DNA from: Polaromonas sp.
GTDB lineage: Bacteria > Pseudomonadota > Gammaproteobacteria > Burkholderiales > Burkholderiaceae_C
DNA length: 64,000 nucleotides
NCBI RefSeq assembly: GCF_013817205.1
Contig: NZ_JACDDD010000007.1
Location: 1-64,000 of the forward strand
Reading direction: 5' to 3'
Made by a program: the position numbers and the translations under genes. Shown one piece after another: positions 45,223 to 54,027 of the stretch. The notes under the pieces are model-generated. The model was not told the origin of the DNA and ran no database searches. It saw only the letters and a program-made list of their open reading frames with translations. How positions within the stretch are numbered: position 1 is the first letter of the stretch; every line of letters starts with the position of its first letter.

Positions 45223-45501
45223 CAATATGGCACATTTGCATCTGCCCGGCCGTTGTCGCTGCCGGCCGCACCGCTAAAAGGACCCACGTGACCCCTGTCA
45301 TGACCGCCTCCTGCATCCACCCCAAATACCCGGATGGTGTCGACTCCGGCACTCTCCTGAAACCCGGCATCCGACCGCTGCGGGCCGCTACCCTTGTCGC
45401 AGAGGCGGCACAATGGCGGGGTAAACCCGGCAAGCGGAGGGTCCTGGATCCCGCGCTGCCGGCTCATCACAACTGATTGCAACTTTCCAACCTTCATCAC
45501 C

Positions 45502-46275
45502 ATGAGCGCCTTCAACGAAGAAACCGTCTTGTCCGTCCACCACTGGACCGACAAGCTGTTCACGTTCACCACCACCCGCGACACTTCGCTGCGCTTTAGC
45601 AACGGCCACTTCACCATGATCGGTCTGCGCGTCAATGACAAGCCCCTGCTGCGCGCCTACAGCATCGTCAGTCCCAATCACGAGGAACACCTGGAGTTCC
45701 TCAGCATCAAGGTGCCCGACGGCCCGCTGACCTCCCGCCTGCAGCACATTCAGGTCGGCGACAAGATCATCGTCGGGCGCAAACCCACCGGCACACTAGT
45801 GATCGACTACCTGCTGCCCGGCAAACGGCTGTACCTGCTGTCTACCGGGACTGGCCTGGCGCCCTTCATGAGCATCATCCGCGACCCGGAAACCTACGAG
45901 CGTTTCGAGCAGGTGGTGCTGGTCCACGGTGTGCGCCAAGCTGACGAGCTGGCCTACCACGACTTGGTGGTGGAGCACCTGCCCCAGCATGAGTTTTTGG
46001 GTGAGCTGATTTCAAAACAGCTGCTTTATTACCCCACGGTCACGCGCGAAAGCTACCGCAACATGGGCAGGGTCACCGACTTGATGGAAAGCGGCAAGAT
46101 GTTTGAAGACCTGAAACTGCCGGCGCTGGACTCGGGCAGCGACCGTGTGATGATTTGCGGCAGTCCGGCCATGCTGAAGGACCTGAAACACATGCTGGAG
46201 AAAAAAGGTTTCCATGAGGGCAACACTTCCAAACCCGGCGACTTCGTCATTGAACGAGCTTTCGCAGATCAGTGA
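45502..46275 (+). CDS. fpr: Ferredoxin-NADP+ reductase
   Basis: A 257-residue FAD enzyme of the bacterial Fpr class. The FAD site is RAYSIVSPN, the NADP(H) site STGTGLAPFMSIIRDPETYE and LVHGVR, with the CGSPAML motif and C-terminal FVIERAFADQ. It transfers electrons from NADPH to ferredoxin or flavodoxin. Being the first gene divergent from hnr, it probably supplies low-potential electrons to 6-hydroxynicotinate reductase, which uses ferredoxin in E. barkeri. The start MSAFNEET is chosen; the track prefix is not family-like. No ferredoxin gene is adjacent. Confidence 0.92.
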   Translation: MSAFNEETVLSVHHWTDKLFTFTTTRDTSLRFSNGHFTMIGLRVNDKPLLRAYSIVSPNHEEHLEFLSIKVPDGPLTSRLQHIQVGDKIIVGRKPTGTLVIDYLLPGKRLYLLSTGTGLAPFMSIIRDPETYERFEQVVLVHGVRQADELAYHDLVVEHLPQHEFLGELISKQLLYYPTVTRESYRNMGRVTDLMESGKMFEDLKLPALDSGSDRVMICGSPAMLKDLKHMLEKKGFHEGNTSKPGDFVIERAFADQ

Positions 46276-46329
46276 CTATGGCCCCAACGCTCGTCGCTAC
46301 TTGTGCCTTCGGCGTTTTTAGCTGACACC

Positions 46330-47019
46330 ATGGTTGCCAAAGCCACGAAGTCCCGTGCAGCAACCACACGCGTTGCGGTGGGCAAGCGACCAGGTGTGCG
46401 TGAGCAGGCAGCACAAACCACACGCGACAACATACTGCGGGCCGCCACCAAGGTGTTCGCGCGTTATGGCTACGACGGCGGCAGCGTGGAAAAAATCTCC
46501 CAGTCGGCCAAGTCCTTCGACCGGATGATCTACTACTATTTCGGCAGCAAGGAAGGCCTGTTCATCGAGGTGCTGGAAGACATGTACCGCCGCATGAATG
46601 ATGCCGAACTGGAGCTGACCCTGGATCTGGCGCAACCCGTGGAGTCGCTCAAGGACGTGATCAATTTTGTTGTGAGCTATTACAGCAAGAACCCCGAATT
46701 CATCACGCTGTTGAACACCGAAAACCTGCACCGCGGCAAGCATATCTCCAAGTCGTCCCGGGCCCGGGACTACTCCTCTCCGGCGATCGCCATCATCCGC
46801 CAGCTGCTCGAAAGCGGCGCGGCCCAAGGGATTTTCCGCGCCGATGTTTCCGCGCGCAATGTCTACCTGCTGATTGCGGCAACCGCCTATTTCTACATCT
46901 CCAACCGCCACACCCTGTCAGCTTTCCTCGGTGAGGACCTGCAAACACCGCAAGCGCTGGCGCAGTGGCAGGCCTTCATCATCAGCACCGTGCTGCGCAC
47001 CGTGATGCTGAACCCCTGA
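46330..47019 (+). CDS. TetR-family transcriptional regulator
   Basis: A 229-residue TetR protein. The DNA-binding domain (about residues 30-80) reads TTRDNILRAATKVFARYGYD, then GGSVEKISQSAKSFDRMIYY and YFGSKEGLF. The C terminus is the ligand-binding part and matches the TetR_C class seen with catabolic operons. A second in-frame ATG at 46303 is possible. It lies between fpr and ena on one strand (54 and 19 bp gaps), so it probably controls its own operon and hnr through the 18-bp dyads. The inducer is likely a pathway intermediate. Confidence 0.88.
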   Translation: MVAKATKSRAATTRVAVGKRPGVREQAAQTTRDNILRAATKVFARYGYDGGSVEKISQSAKSFDRMIYYYFGSKEGLFIEVLEDMYRRMNDAELELTLDLAQPVESLKDVINFVVSYYSKNPEFITLLNTENLHRGKHISKSSRARDYSSPAIAIIRQLLESGAAQGIFRADVSARNVYLLIAATAYFYISNRHTLSAFLGEDLQTPQALAQWQAFIISTVLRTVMLNP

Positions 47020-47038
47020 CCCTTTCGAAAGTTACCCC

Positions 47039-48241
47039 ATGGCAGAAGCAGCAGCAAGCGGCAAGTCAGGCAAAGTGGTCATCACCAACATCGGCTTGCT
47101 GCTGTCGGGCGACATCGACCATCCCATACTTGACGCCGATACCATCGTCGTCAACGACGGCCTGATCGTCGCCGTCGGCAAGGCCAAGGATTGCGACACG
47201 GCGCGCGCCCACACCACCATAGACGCACACCAGACCTGTGTCGCACCTGGCCTGATCGACAGCCATGTGCACCCGGTCTTCGGCGACTGGACGCCGCGGC
47301 AAAACCAGATCGGCTGGATCGATTCGACCATGCACGGCGGTGTGACCACCATGATCTCGGCTGGCGAGGTGCACCTGCCGGGCCGGCCCAAGGACATCGT
47401 TGGCCTGAAGGCCCTGGCCATCACCGCGCAGCGTGCCTTCGACAACTTCCGCCCCGGCGGCGTCAAGGTGCTGGCTGGCGCGCCCATCCTTGAAAAGGGC
47501 ATGGTCGAGCAGGACTTCAAGGAGCTGGCCGAGGCCGGCGTGGGCCTGCTTGGTGAAGTTGGCCTGGGTTCGGTCAAGGCTGGCTACGAAGCCAAGGAGA
47601 TGGTGGCCTGGGCGCGCAAGTACGGTATCCAGAGCACCATCCACACCGGCGGACCGTCGATTCCGGGCTCAGGCCTGATCGACAAGGACGTGGTGCTGGA
47701 AGCCGATGCCGATGTGATCGGCCACATCAATGGCGGGCACACCGCGCTGTCCGAGCAACATGTCTGTGAACTCTGCGAAAAATCCTCGCGCGCGATTGAA
47801 ATCGTGCATAACGGCAATGAGAAGGTGGCGATTGCGGCGGCGCAGGCCGCGCTGCAGCTCAAATGCCCGCACCGCGTGATTCTGGGTACCGACGGGCCCG
47901 CCGGCTCGGGCGTGCAGCCGCTGGGCATGCTCAGGCTGATCTCCCTGCTGTCCGGCCTGGGCAACATCCCGGCCGAACTGGCCTTTTGTTTTGCCACCGG
48001 CAACACCGCACGGATCCGCAAGCTCAACTGCGGCCTGATCGAGGTCGGGCGTGATGCCGACTTCGTGTTCATGGACCGGGCACAACACACGGCCGGCCGC
48101 GACCTGCTCGACAGCGTGCAGCTCGGTGACATTCCCGGCGTGGGCATGGTGATGATTGACGGTATCGTGCGCTGCGGACGCAGCCGCAACACGCCACCGG
48201 CCACCACCATCCCCAGCGTGGTCGACACCGCCCTGCACTGA
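47039..48241 (+). CDS. ena: Enamidase (amidohydrolase superfamily)
   Basis: A 400-residue enzyme closely resembling Eubacterium barkeri enamidase, a bifunctional Fe/Zn amidohydrolase. It hydrolyses 1,4,5,6-tetrahydro-6-oxonicotinate to 2-formylglutarate and ammonia. Shared blocks recalled from the characterised protein: ADTIVVNDGLIVAVG, HGGVTTMISAGEVHLPGRPKD, GEVGLGSVK, HTGGPSIPGSG, HINGGHTA and the C-terminal SRNTPPA. Metal ligands are in DSHVHP, GEVGLG, IHTGG and GTDGP. No signal peptide. It lies 19 bp after tetR, and the exonuclease gene follows at once. It anchors the nicotinate assignment of the whole cluster. Confidence 0.88.
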   Translation: MAEAAASGKSGKVVITNIGLLLSGDIDHPILDADTIVVNDGLIVAVGKAKDCDTARAHTTIDAHQTCVAPGLIDSHVHPVFGDWTPRQNQIGWIDSTMHGGVTTMISAGEVHLPGRPKDIVGLKALAITAQRAFDNFRPGGVKVLAGAPILEKGMVEQDFKELAEAGVGLLGEVGLGSVKAGYEAKEMVAWARKYGIQSTIHTGGPSIPGSGLIDKDVVLEADADVIGHINGGHTALSEQHVCELCEKSSRAIEIVHNGNEKVAIAAAQAALQLKCPHRVILGTDGPAGSGVQPLGMLRLISLLSGLGNIPAELAFCFATGNTARIRKLNCGLIEVGRDADFVFMDRAQHTAGRDLLDSVQLGDIPGVGMVMIDGIVRCGRSRNTPPATTIPSVVDTALH

Positions 48242-48242
48242 C

Positions 48243-48842
48243 ATGCCGCAATTCGCCTCGCCGACCCGCGACGAGCTCGCGTTGCTCGAGCCGCTGGAGC
48301 GTCTGGGCTTGACCGACATCGTGCTGGTCGCCACCGCTGGGCAGGCCGAAGACGCCTGGAAGTTCCTGTCGGGCTGCAGCGCACTCGGTTTCGACACCGA
48401 ATCCAAGCCCACTTTTTTTCGCGACCAGGTGTCGGAGGGTCCGCATGTGGTCCAGCTGTCCACTCTGGACAAGGCATGGGTGTTCCAGCTCTTCGATGCG
48501 CGTTGCCGCGAGGTCGTTGCTGCCCTGCTGGAGGCAGAACACATCGTCAAGGTCGGCTTCGGCCTGGCCGGTGACCACACGCAGATCCGCCGCACACTGG
48601 GCGTGGAGCCGCGCAATGTGCTGGACCTGAACCTTGTCTTCCGTAAAAAGGGCTATGCGAAGGAGATCGGCGTGCGCGGTGCGGTCGCGGTGCTGTTCAA
48701 TCGCCGCTTCATGAAATCAAAAAAGGCCACAACATCCAACTGGGCCAATCGCCAGCTCAGCGAGAGCCAGCTGGTCTATGCGGCCAACGACGCCTGGGCG
48801 GCGATGCGGGTGTTTGACGCGCTGGATTTGCAGCAGCCCTAA
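48243..48842 (+). CDS. RNase D-like 3'-5' exonuclease domain protein
   Basis: A 199-residue DEDDy exonuclease domain protein. Exo I is GFDTES, Exo II VGFGLAGDHTQIR and Exo III YAANDAWAAMRVFD. It lacks the HRDC domains of RNase D, so it is a short form of unknown RNA or DNA target. The ATG lies 1 bp after the ena stop, so it is likely co-transcribed, but a link to nicotinate breakdown is doubtful. Its stop overlaps the convergent 104-residue gene by 4 bp. Confidence 0.85.
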   Translation: MPQFASPTRDELALLEPLERLGLTDIVLVATAGQAEDAWKFLSGCSALGFDTESKPTFFRDQVSEGPHVVQLSTLDKAWVFQLFDARCREVVAALLEAEHIVKVGFGLAGDHTQIRRTLGVEPRNVLDLNLVFRKKGYAKEIGVRGAVAVLFNRRFMKSKKATTSNWANRQLSESQLVYAANDAWAAMRVFDALDLQQP

Positions 48843-49153
48843 AAGCTCTCTTCCAGGCCAAAGCGCTGCCCGAAGGCCGCGCAAAAAGACGCGTTACCGC
48901 TGATGCACAGGGTCAGCACATGCCAAGGCGGTGATGCACCATCAACCCGCTCATGCAGGTCGACATCCCATTCGCCGCCGTCGTCGAGCGGCCCGCGCTG
49001 TCCGGAAAACGTGGTTTCGGCCCATTCCAGCACCTCAGCGATTTCAGCACGCAGCGCTGCCAGTTGCGCCGGCCGCACCGAGGCCATGGCATCAAAGCTT
49101 CCGCTGCCCTGGGGATCCTCGCTGTAATCGAATTCGAGGAACTGCAGGCTCAT
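48839..49153 (-). CDS. Conserved hypothetical protein, 104 residues
   Basis: A small acidic soluble protein starting MSLQFLEFDYSEDPQGSGSF and containing PPWHVLTLCISGNASFCAAF. I recognise the type as a conserved Burkholderiales hypothetical with no known function. Its ATG overlaps the stop of the upstream gene by 4 bp, so the two are co-translated. No catalytic motif is visible. Confidence 0.65.
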   Translation of the reverse strand: MSLQFLEFDYSEDPQGSGSFDAMASVRPAQLAALRAEIAEVLEWAETTFSGQRGPLDDGGEWDVDLHERVDGASPPWHVLTLCISGNASFCAAFGQRFGLEESF

Positions 49154-49497
49154 TCGCCGGGTTCGGGATCCTGCGGGGACGCCTCGCCGCCACTCTCCGC
49201 TTCCAACAGACGCGGGCGGTGCGTGCGCCGGCCCTCTTTGGCCAGCAACTCGAGGTAAAACGCATCAGCACCCTCTTTGGCGGCGGCATCGACCAGCGGC
49301 AGGATGGTCGCGAAGTGCACCACCGTGGCTGTCTCCTCGCTGGCGCCGAAGCGGCAGTCGAAGTCCCAGAAATCCACGCCCTCGGGCAACGCTACGCGGC
49401 GTTGCCGCTTGACGTATTTGCGGATGTCGTGTTTGACCGCGTCCAGCACGCGGTCGCGGTTTTTTCCTTCGATGTTGAGCTTGAATGTCTTTTTCAC
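49150..49497 (-). CDS. Conserved hypothetical protein (probably DUF6172), GTG start
   Basis: A 115-residue basic protein with VKKTFKL, VKHDIRKYVKRQRRVALPEG and FWDFDCRFG. From memory this matches a small family filed as DUF6172. The track ORF begins 43 residues upstream, but family homology begins at (M/V)KKTF. The GTG at 49497 has AAGG about 7 bp upstream, so I use it. It overlaps the next gene by 4 bp. The function is unknown. Confidence 0.7.
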   Translation of the reverse strand: MKKTFKLNIEGKNRDRVLDAVKHDIRKYVKRQRRVALPEGVDFWDFDCRFGASEETATVVHFATILPLVDAAAKEGADAFYLELLAKEGRRTHRPRLLEAESGGEASPQDPEPGE

Positions 49498-49653
49498 GGA
49501 TGCCTTGAAGTCGGTCGGCGCCTGCCCCTGAAAAGAGCCGGATCGCCATGTGTCGATTATGCGGCTTGCCCTGCCGGACCCCGGGCTGAGGGGCTTAAAC
49601 TGCAGGGCTGCAGTGTCTGAACCCAATCACTGCCCTCCCTTAAAGCCCTGTTC

Positions 49654-50910
49654 ATGCCATTTTCCTCTCTGGGGCTGTCCCCCGCCCTGCTGCGCGCCGT
49701 CGACGCCCGGGCTTACCTGGCCCCCACGGCCATCCAGGCGGTCGCAATTCCAGCCGTGCTGCAAGGCCGCGATGTGTTGGCCTCGGCGCAGACCGGCTCG
49801 GGCAAAACAGCTGCCTTTGCCCTGCCGCTGCTGCAGCTGCTGCAGCAAGCGAACAGCGAGAAGCCACGTCGTGTGCGCCTGCTCGTGCTGGTGCCTACGC
49901 GCGAGCTGGCAGCGCAGGTCGGCGAGGAAATCCGCAGCCTGGGCCAGCATTTGCCGCAGGCGCAGAAGGTGGCCATTGTTTTTGGCGGTGTGTCCATCAA
50001 CCCGCAGATGATGAATTTGCGCGGCGGTGCCGACATCGTGGTGGCCACGCCGGGCCGGCTGCTGGACCTGGCTGACCACAACGCGGTGGTGCTGTCGCAC
50101 GTGGCGGCGCTGGTGCTCGACGAGGCCGACCGCCTGCTGGACTTGGGCTTTGCCGATGAGCTGGGCCGCATTCTCGCGTTGCTTCCCGCGCGGCGGCAAA
50201 ACCTGTTTTTCTCGGCAACCTTTCCACCCGCCGTGCAGGCGCTGGCCAATGAGTTGCTGCGCGACCCCGTGCACATCGATGCGCCGGCGGAGCCGGAGGG
50301 CGAACCCGACATCACGCAGCGCGCCATCGCGGTTGATGCGGGCAGGCGCACGCAGTTGCTCAGGCACCTGATCACGCAAAACGCCTGGCGCCGGGTGCTG
50401 GTGTTTGTCGCGACCAAACATGCCGCTGAAATTGTTGCTGACAAGTTGCGCAAGGCCAGGATTTATGCCGAGCCCTTTCATGGCGAGCTGAGCCAGGGCA
50501 AACGTACGCAAGTGCTGGCCGACTTCAAGGCGTCTCGGCTCAAGGTGGTGGTCGCCACCGACGTGGCCTCGCGCGGCATTGACATCGCGCAGTTGCCGGT
50601 GGTCGTCAACTACGACCTGCCGCGCTCGGCGCAAGACTACATCCACCGAATTGGCCGCACCGGCCGCGCCGGTGAAAGCGGCCTAGCCCTGAGTTTTGTC
50701 AGCACGAATACAGAAGCGCATTTCCGCCTGATCGAAAAACGCCAAGGCGTGAGCCTGCCGCTGGAGCAGGTCGAGGGTTTTGAGCCGCTGCAAACCGCCC
50801 CCGGTACGCCCGCAGAGCCGGTTGCACCGTCCACTGGCGGCATCAAGGGCAAACGCCCCAGCAAGAAGGACAAGCTGCGCGCCGCAGCGGCAGACAGCAG
50901 CCAAGACTGA
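49654..50910 (+). CDS. rhlE: DEAD-box RNA helicase (RhlE type)
   Basis: A 418-residue ATP-dependent RNA helicase. The Q-motif region is in LAPTAIQAVAIP, motif I AQTGSGKT, Ia PTRELAAQV, II LDEADRLLD, III SATF, IV VFVATKHAAE, V ATDVASRGIDIAQ and VI HRIGRTGRAG. The Lys/Ala-rich C-terminal tail is RhlE-like. It acts on structured RNA, probably in ribosome assembly or RNA decay. All motifs are intact. It is a single gene with no operon partners. Confidence 0.92.
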   Translation: MPFSSLGLSPALLRAVDARAYLAPTAIQAVAIPAVLQGRDVLASAQTGSGKTAAFALPLLQLLQQANSEKPRRVRLLVLVPTRELAAQVGEEIRSLGQHLPQAQKVAIVFGGVSINPQMMNLRGGADIVVATPGRLLDLADHNAVVLSHVAALVLDEADRLLDLGFADELGRILALLPARRQNLFFSATFPPAVQALANELLRDPVHIDAPAEPEGEPDITQRAIAVDAGRRTQLLRHLITQNAWRRVLVFVATKHAAEIVADKLRKARIYAEPFHGELSQGKRTQVLADFKASRLKVVVATDVASRGIDIAQLPVVVNYDLPRSAQDYIHRIGRTGRAGESGLALSFVSTNTEAHFRLIEKRQGVSLPLEQVEGFEPLQTAPGTPAEPVAPSTGGIKGKRPSKKDKLRAAAADSSQD

Positions 50911-50916
50911 GAGTGC

Positions 50917-51162
50917 TCAGTCGCCGGCGTCCACCCGGGCGTTCACGCTGGTGATGGCATAACCTTTCTCGTTGATCTGCTGCTCCAGCTTGGCAATCGC
51001 GTATTTGTCCATCTGTTCGGCTTGGGCGCCGCCTTCCAGTCCGCGCGCCTCTGTCTCCCAGTCGGTGTTGGTCGCCTCCTCGGGGATCACCCGGCCTTCG
51101 GGAACGGCCAGATAGGAAAAACGGTGGCCCGATTCGGCCCGGCGGTAAATATCCACTCGCAT
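50917..51162 (-). CDS. Conserved hypothetical protein (probably DUF6139)
   Basis: An 81-residue protein starting MRVDIYRRAESGHRFSYLAV with EGRVIPEEATNTDWETEARG and KGYAITSVNARV. From memory it matches a small Burkholderiales family filed as DUF6139. AAGGAG lies 7 bp upstream of this ATG, which is better than the track start nine codons earlier. The function is unknown. It is convergent with rhlE, 6 bp apart. Confidence 0.72.
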   Translation of the reverse strand: MRVDIYRRAESGHRFSYLAVPEGRVIPEEATNTDWETEARGLEGGAQAEQMDKYAIAKLEQQINEKGYAITSVNARVDAGD

Positions 51163-51470
51163 GCTTGCTCCTTTACGCTTGCTGGACACCCCACCTTAAC
51201 GCGGTGCGACAGCAGCGCTGTAGGAGAAACCCGCATTCGCGACTGTCCGCTGCAGCAGGGTGGCACTGCCCGAAATGCTCTCGTTTTGATAGCTACTCTC
51301 GCATAAAGAGCAAGGGCTACTGGCCTTTTTCTTAACTATTTTGCGGGCATCCCGCACGATAGACCGGCACGCTGCCCCCAGACACGCAGGTGACCGGCCG
51401 GCCGGTCCATCCACGCTAAGCTGCGCCGCATCGGGCTGACATCTGGCCTCACATTCCCAGGAGCACACCC
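51163..51470. other. Gene-free gap before the SDR gene
   Basis: 308 bp between divergent starts. It contains R2 copy D (51275-51333). The 90-residue minus-strand ORF at 51196-51468 overlaps that repeat and looks spurious. Nothing else recognised. Confidence 0.55.
51275..51333 (+). repeat. Dispersed repeat family R2, copy D
   Basis: ATGCTCTCGTTTTGATAGCT, then ACTCTCGCATAAAGAGCAAG and GGCTACTGGCCTTTTT. It shares the TTTTGATAGCT core and the GGGCTA-N-TGGCC-type end with the other copies. Confidence 0.7.
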
Positions 51471-52235
51471 ATGCAAGATCTCTTTTCCCTGAAGGGCCGC
51501 ACCGCGCTGATCACCGGCGGCTCGCGCGGCATAGGCCGCATGATTGCTGCCGGGTTTCTGGCGCAGGGCGCGCGGGTTTACATTTCGGCACGAAAAGCCG
51601 CAGCCTGCGACCAGACTGCCAAAGAACTTGCCAGCTTGGGGCATTGCGTCTCTTTGCCGGCCGACGTGTCCACGCCTGAAGGCATTGCCGGGCTGGTCAA
51701 CGCATTTTCAAAACATGAAAGCCAGTTGGACATCCTGGTCAACAACGCCGGCGCAGCCTGGGGTGCGCCCTTTGACGAGTTCCCGGAAAACGGCTGGGAC
51801 AAGGTGGTGGACCTGAACCTCAAGACACCCTTCTTCCTGACCCAGGCGCTGGCCCCGCTGCTGCGCAAAGGCGCGGCACAGCGACCGGCCAAAGTCATCA
51901 ACATCGCCTCCATCGACGGTATTTCGGTCAACCCGATGGAAACCTACTCCTACGCGGCCAGCAAGGCCGGCCTGATTCAGTTGACACGCCGCATGGCGCT
52001 GCGCCTGATCGAGGACAACATCGTCGTGACGGCGATTGCACCGGGTGCTTTCGCCTCTGACATGAACAAAGACGCGCGCGATCACGAGGAGGCGGTGGCC
52101 GCACGCGTGCCGGCCGGGCGTGTGGGTGAAGACGCCGACATGGCCGGCGCTGCAATTTACCTGGCGTCCCGCGCCGGCGACTACGTCGTCGGCTCCACAT
52201 TGGTGGTCGATGGCGGTGTCACGCACGCGCGCTGA
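51471..52235 (+). CDS. SDR-family NAD(P)-dependent oxidoreductase
   Basis: A 254-residue classical short-chain dehydrogenase/reductase. The nucleotide site is TGGSRGIG. NNAGAAWGAPF and the Ser-Tyr-Lys triad (NIASIDG, YSYAASKAG) are complete, and it ends VVDGGVTHAR. The sequence is of the RhlG / 3-ketoacyl reductase-like subgroup. AGGAG lies about 8 bp upstream of the ATG. It lies before the second branched-chain-type transporter, 252 bp upstream on the same strand. The substrate is unknown. Confidence 0.88.
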   Translation: MQDLFSLKGRTALITGGSRGIGRMIAAGFLAQGARVYISARKAAACDQTAKELASLGHCVSLPADVSTPEGIAGLVNAFSKHESQLDILVNNAGAAWGAPFDEFPENGWDKVVDLNLKTPFFLTQALAPLLRKGAAQRPAKVINIASIDGISVNPMETYSYAASKAGLIQLTRRMALRLIEDNIVVTAIAPGAFASDMNKDARDHEEAVAARVPAGRVGEDADMAGAAIYLASRAGDYVVGSTLVVDGGVTHAR

Positions 52236-52487
52236 GACATACTGGCCGGCGCAAATGGCTGGTCCTTACCTTTTTTGACATCTGGCGGTGTCAACTTGCG
52301 GTGCAAAGTGAGCGGAGAAAACACATCCGCCCACACTGCAGCGTATTGATCAAACGGGACGTAGGGCGGCACGTAAAACTACCTAAGTCCTAACCCGCTC
52401 ACGTCGAGCAAGGCGACTCGATAGCATCAGTCCTTCTCGCGGACGGGCTTGCGCTTGTCCGTTCAACGACAGCAGCCGGAGATCAAT

Positions 52488-53261
52488 TTGTCAGCGGAGT
52501 TCATTCTTGAAACGCAGGGTTTGACCAAGGAATTCAAGGGATTCGTGGCTGTCAACCAGGTGGACCTGAAAGTCCAGCGCGGACACATCCACGCGCTGAT
52601 CGGTCCCAACGGTGCCGGCAAGACCACCTTCTTCAACCTGTTGACCAAATTCCTGCACCCGACCACGGGCACGATTCTTTTCAATGGCACTGACATCACA
52701 ACCGAGCAGCCGGCCCAGACCGCGCGGCGCGGCATCGTGCGCTCTTTCCAGATTTCGGCCGTATTCCCTCACATGACCGTCCTCGAGAACGTGCGCGCTG
52801 CGTTGCAGCGCAACCTCGGCACCTCATTTCATTTCTGGAAGGCCGAAAGCACGCTGTTTCACCTGCACGAGCGCGCCCGCCAGTTGCTGGCCGAGGTGGA
52901 TCTGCAGGATTTTGCCGAGGAACTGACCGTCAACCTGCCCTACGGCCGCAAGCGCGCGCTGGAGTTGGCCACCACGCTGGCGCTGGAACCCGAGCTCATG
53001 CTGCTCGACGAGCCGACCCAGGGCATGGGTCACGAAGACGTGGACCGCGTGACACAACTGATCAAGCAGGTCTCTGCCGGTCGCACCATCCTGATGGTGG
53101 AGCACAACATGAACGTGGTGGCCTCGATCGCCGACCGCATCACAGTGCTGCAGCGCGGCGCCATCATCGCCGACGGCCCCTATGCCGAGGTGTCGAAAAA
53201 CCCGCTCGTCATCGAAGCCTACATGGGCAGTGCCAACACCGAGTTGCAGGGAGCGCACTGA
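52488..53261 (+). CDS. Branched-chain-type ABC transporter ATPase (LivG-like), second system
   Basis: A 257-residue ATPase: Walker A GPNGAGKTTFF, LivG-type signature LPYGRKRALELATTLA, Walker B LMLLDEPTQGMGH, H-loop VEHNMNVV. No ATG fits. The TTG at 52488 has GGAG 7 bp upstream and leads into AEFILETQGLTKEF; the track TTG at 52449 lacks one. It is first gene of a five-gene unit LivG - LivF - binding protein - LivH - LivM. Confidence 0.88.
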   Translation: MSAEFILETQGLTKEFKGFVAVNQVDLKVQRGHIHALIGPNGAGKTTFFNLLTKFLHPTTGTILFNGTDITTEQPAQTARRGIVRSFQISAVFPHMTVLENVRAALQRNLGTSFHFWKAESTLFHLHERARQLLAEVDLQDFAEELTVNLPYGRKRALELATTLALEPELMLLDEPTQGMGHEDVDRVTQLIKQVSAGRTILMVEHNMNVVASIADRITVLQRGAIIADGPYAEVSKNPLVIEAYMGSANTELQGAH

Positions 53262-53965
53262 TGACCAAAGAATTTTTGAAAATCGAGGACCTGCATGCCT
53301 GGTACGGCGAGTCGCATGTGCTGCACGGCGTCAACCTGACGGTGCACGAGGGTGAAGTGGTCACGCTGCTGGGCCGCAACGGCGCGGGCCGCACCACCAC
53401 CATGCGCGCCATCGTCGGACTTACCGGCACGCGCAAGGGCTCGATCCGCATCCAGGGCGAGGAAACCATCAAGCTGGCACCGCACAAGGTGGCGCGCCTG
53501 GGCGTCGGTTATTGCCCGGAAGAACGCGGCATCTTCGCCAGCCTGACAGCCGAGGAAAACCTGATGCTGCCGCCGACCATAGCCCCGGGCGGCATGAGCC
53601 TGGACGAGATCTACGACATGTTCCCCAATCTGAAGGAGCGCGCGTCCAGCCCCGGCACGCGGCTATCAGGCGGCGAGCAGCAGATGCTGGCGGTCGCACG
53701 CATTTTGCGCACCGGCGCCCGCCTGCTGCTGCTCGACGAAATTTCCGAAGGCCTGGCGCCCGTGATTGTGCAAAAACTCGGCGAAATGATCCTCGCGCTC
53801 AAGGCCAGGGGTTACACCATCGTCCTGGTCGAGCAGAACTTTCGCTTTGCTGCGCCACTGGCCGACCGCTTTTACGTGATGGAGCACGGCACCATCGTCA
53901 AGCAGTTTGCCCAGAACGAGCTGACCCAGAACATGGGCATGCTTCAGGAATACCTCGGCGTCTGA
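53261..53965 (+). CDS. Branched-chain-type ABC transporter ATPase (LivF-like) with Arg in Walker A
   Basis: A 234-residue ATPase with signature LSGGEQQMLAVARIL, Walker B LLLLDEISEGLAP and H-loop VEQNFRF. The Walker A reads GRNGAGRTTT, with arginine in place of the usual catalytic lysine. I recall this in some Burkholderiales and Rhizobiales LivF proteins, so it is a variant rather than damage. It overlaps the LivG-like stop by 1 bp (TGATG). Confidence 0.88.
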   Translation: MTKEFLKIEDLHAWYGESHVLHGVNLTVHEGEVVTLLGRNGAGRTTTMRAIVGLTGTRKGSIRIQGEETIKLAPHKVARLGVGYCPEERGIFASLTAEENLMLPPTIAPGGMSLDEIYDMFPNLKERASSPGTRLSGGEQQMLAVARILRTGARLLLLDEISEGLAPVIVQKLGEMILALKARGYTIVLVEQNFRFAAPLADRFYVMEHGTIVKQFAQNELTQNMGMLQEYLGV

Positions 53966-54027
53966 CAGGCGCCTGGCCATCCACAAAAGAATTTTTACCG
54001 CTTTCGACCACAACCCAAGGAGACCCC

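Larger units (their letters stand above)
45018..45501. other. Divergent promoter region between hnr and fpr
   Basis: 484 bp, AT-rich in its first half (45060-45240), unlike its surroundings. It holds two copies of an 18-bp imperfect dyad (45091-45108 and 45205-45222) and single ATGTAG half-sites near 45068 and 45115. On the hnr strand TTGACT at 45118-45113 is a plausible -35 box, with the first dyad covering the spacer and -10 region. No gene that I can support between 45240 and 45501. Confidence 0.6.

Noticed and set aside
51196-51468. 90-residue minus-strand ORF before the SDR gene
   Set aside because: Runs through R2 copy D and has no family features.
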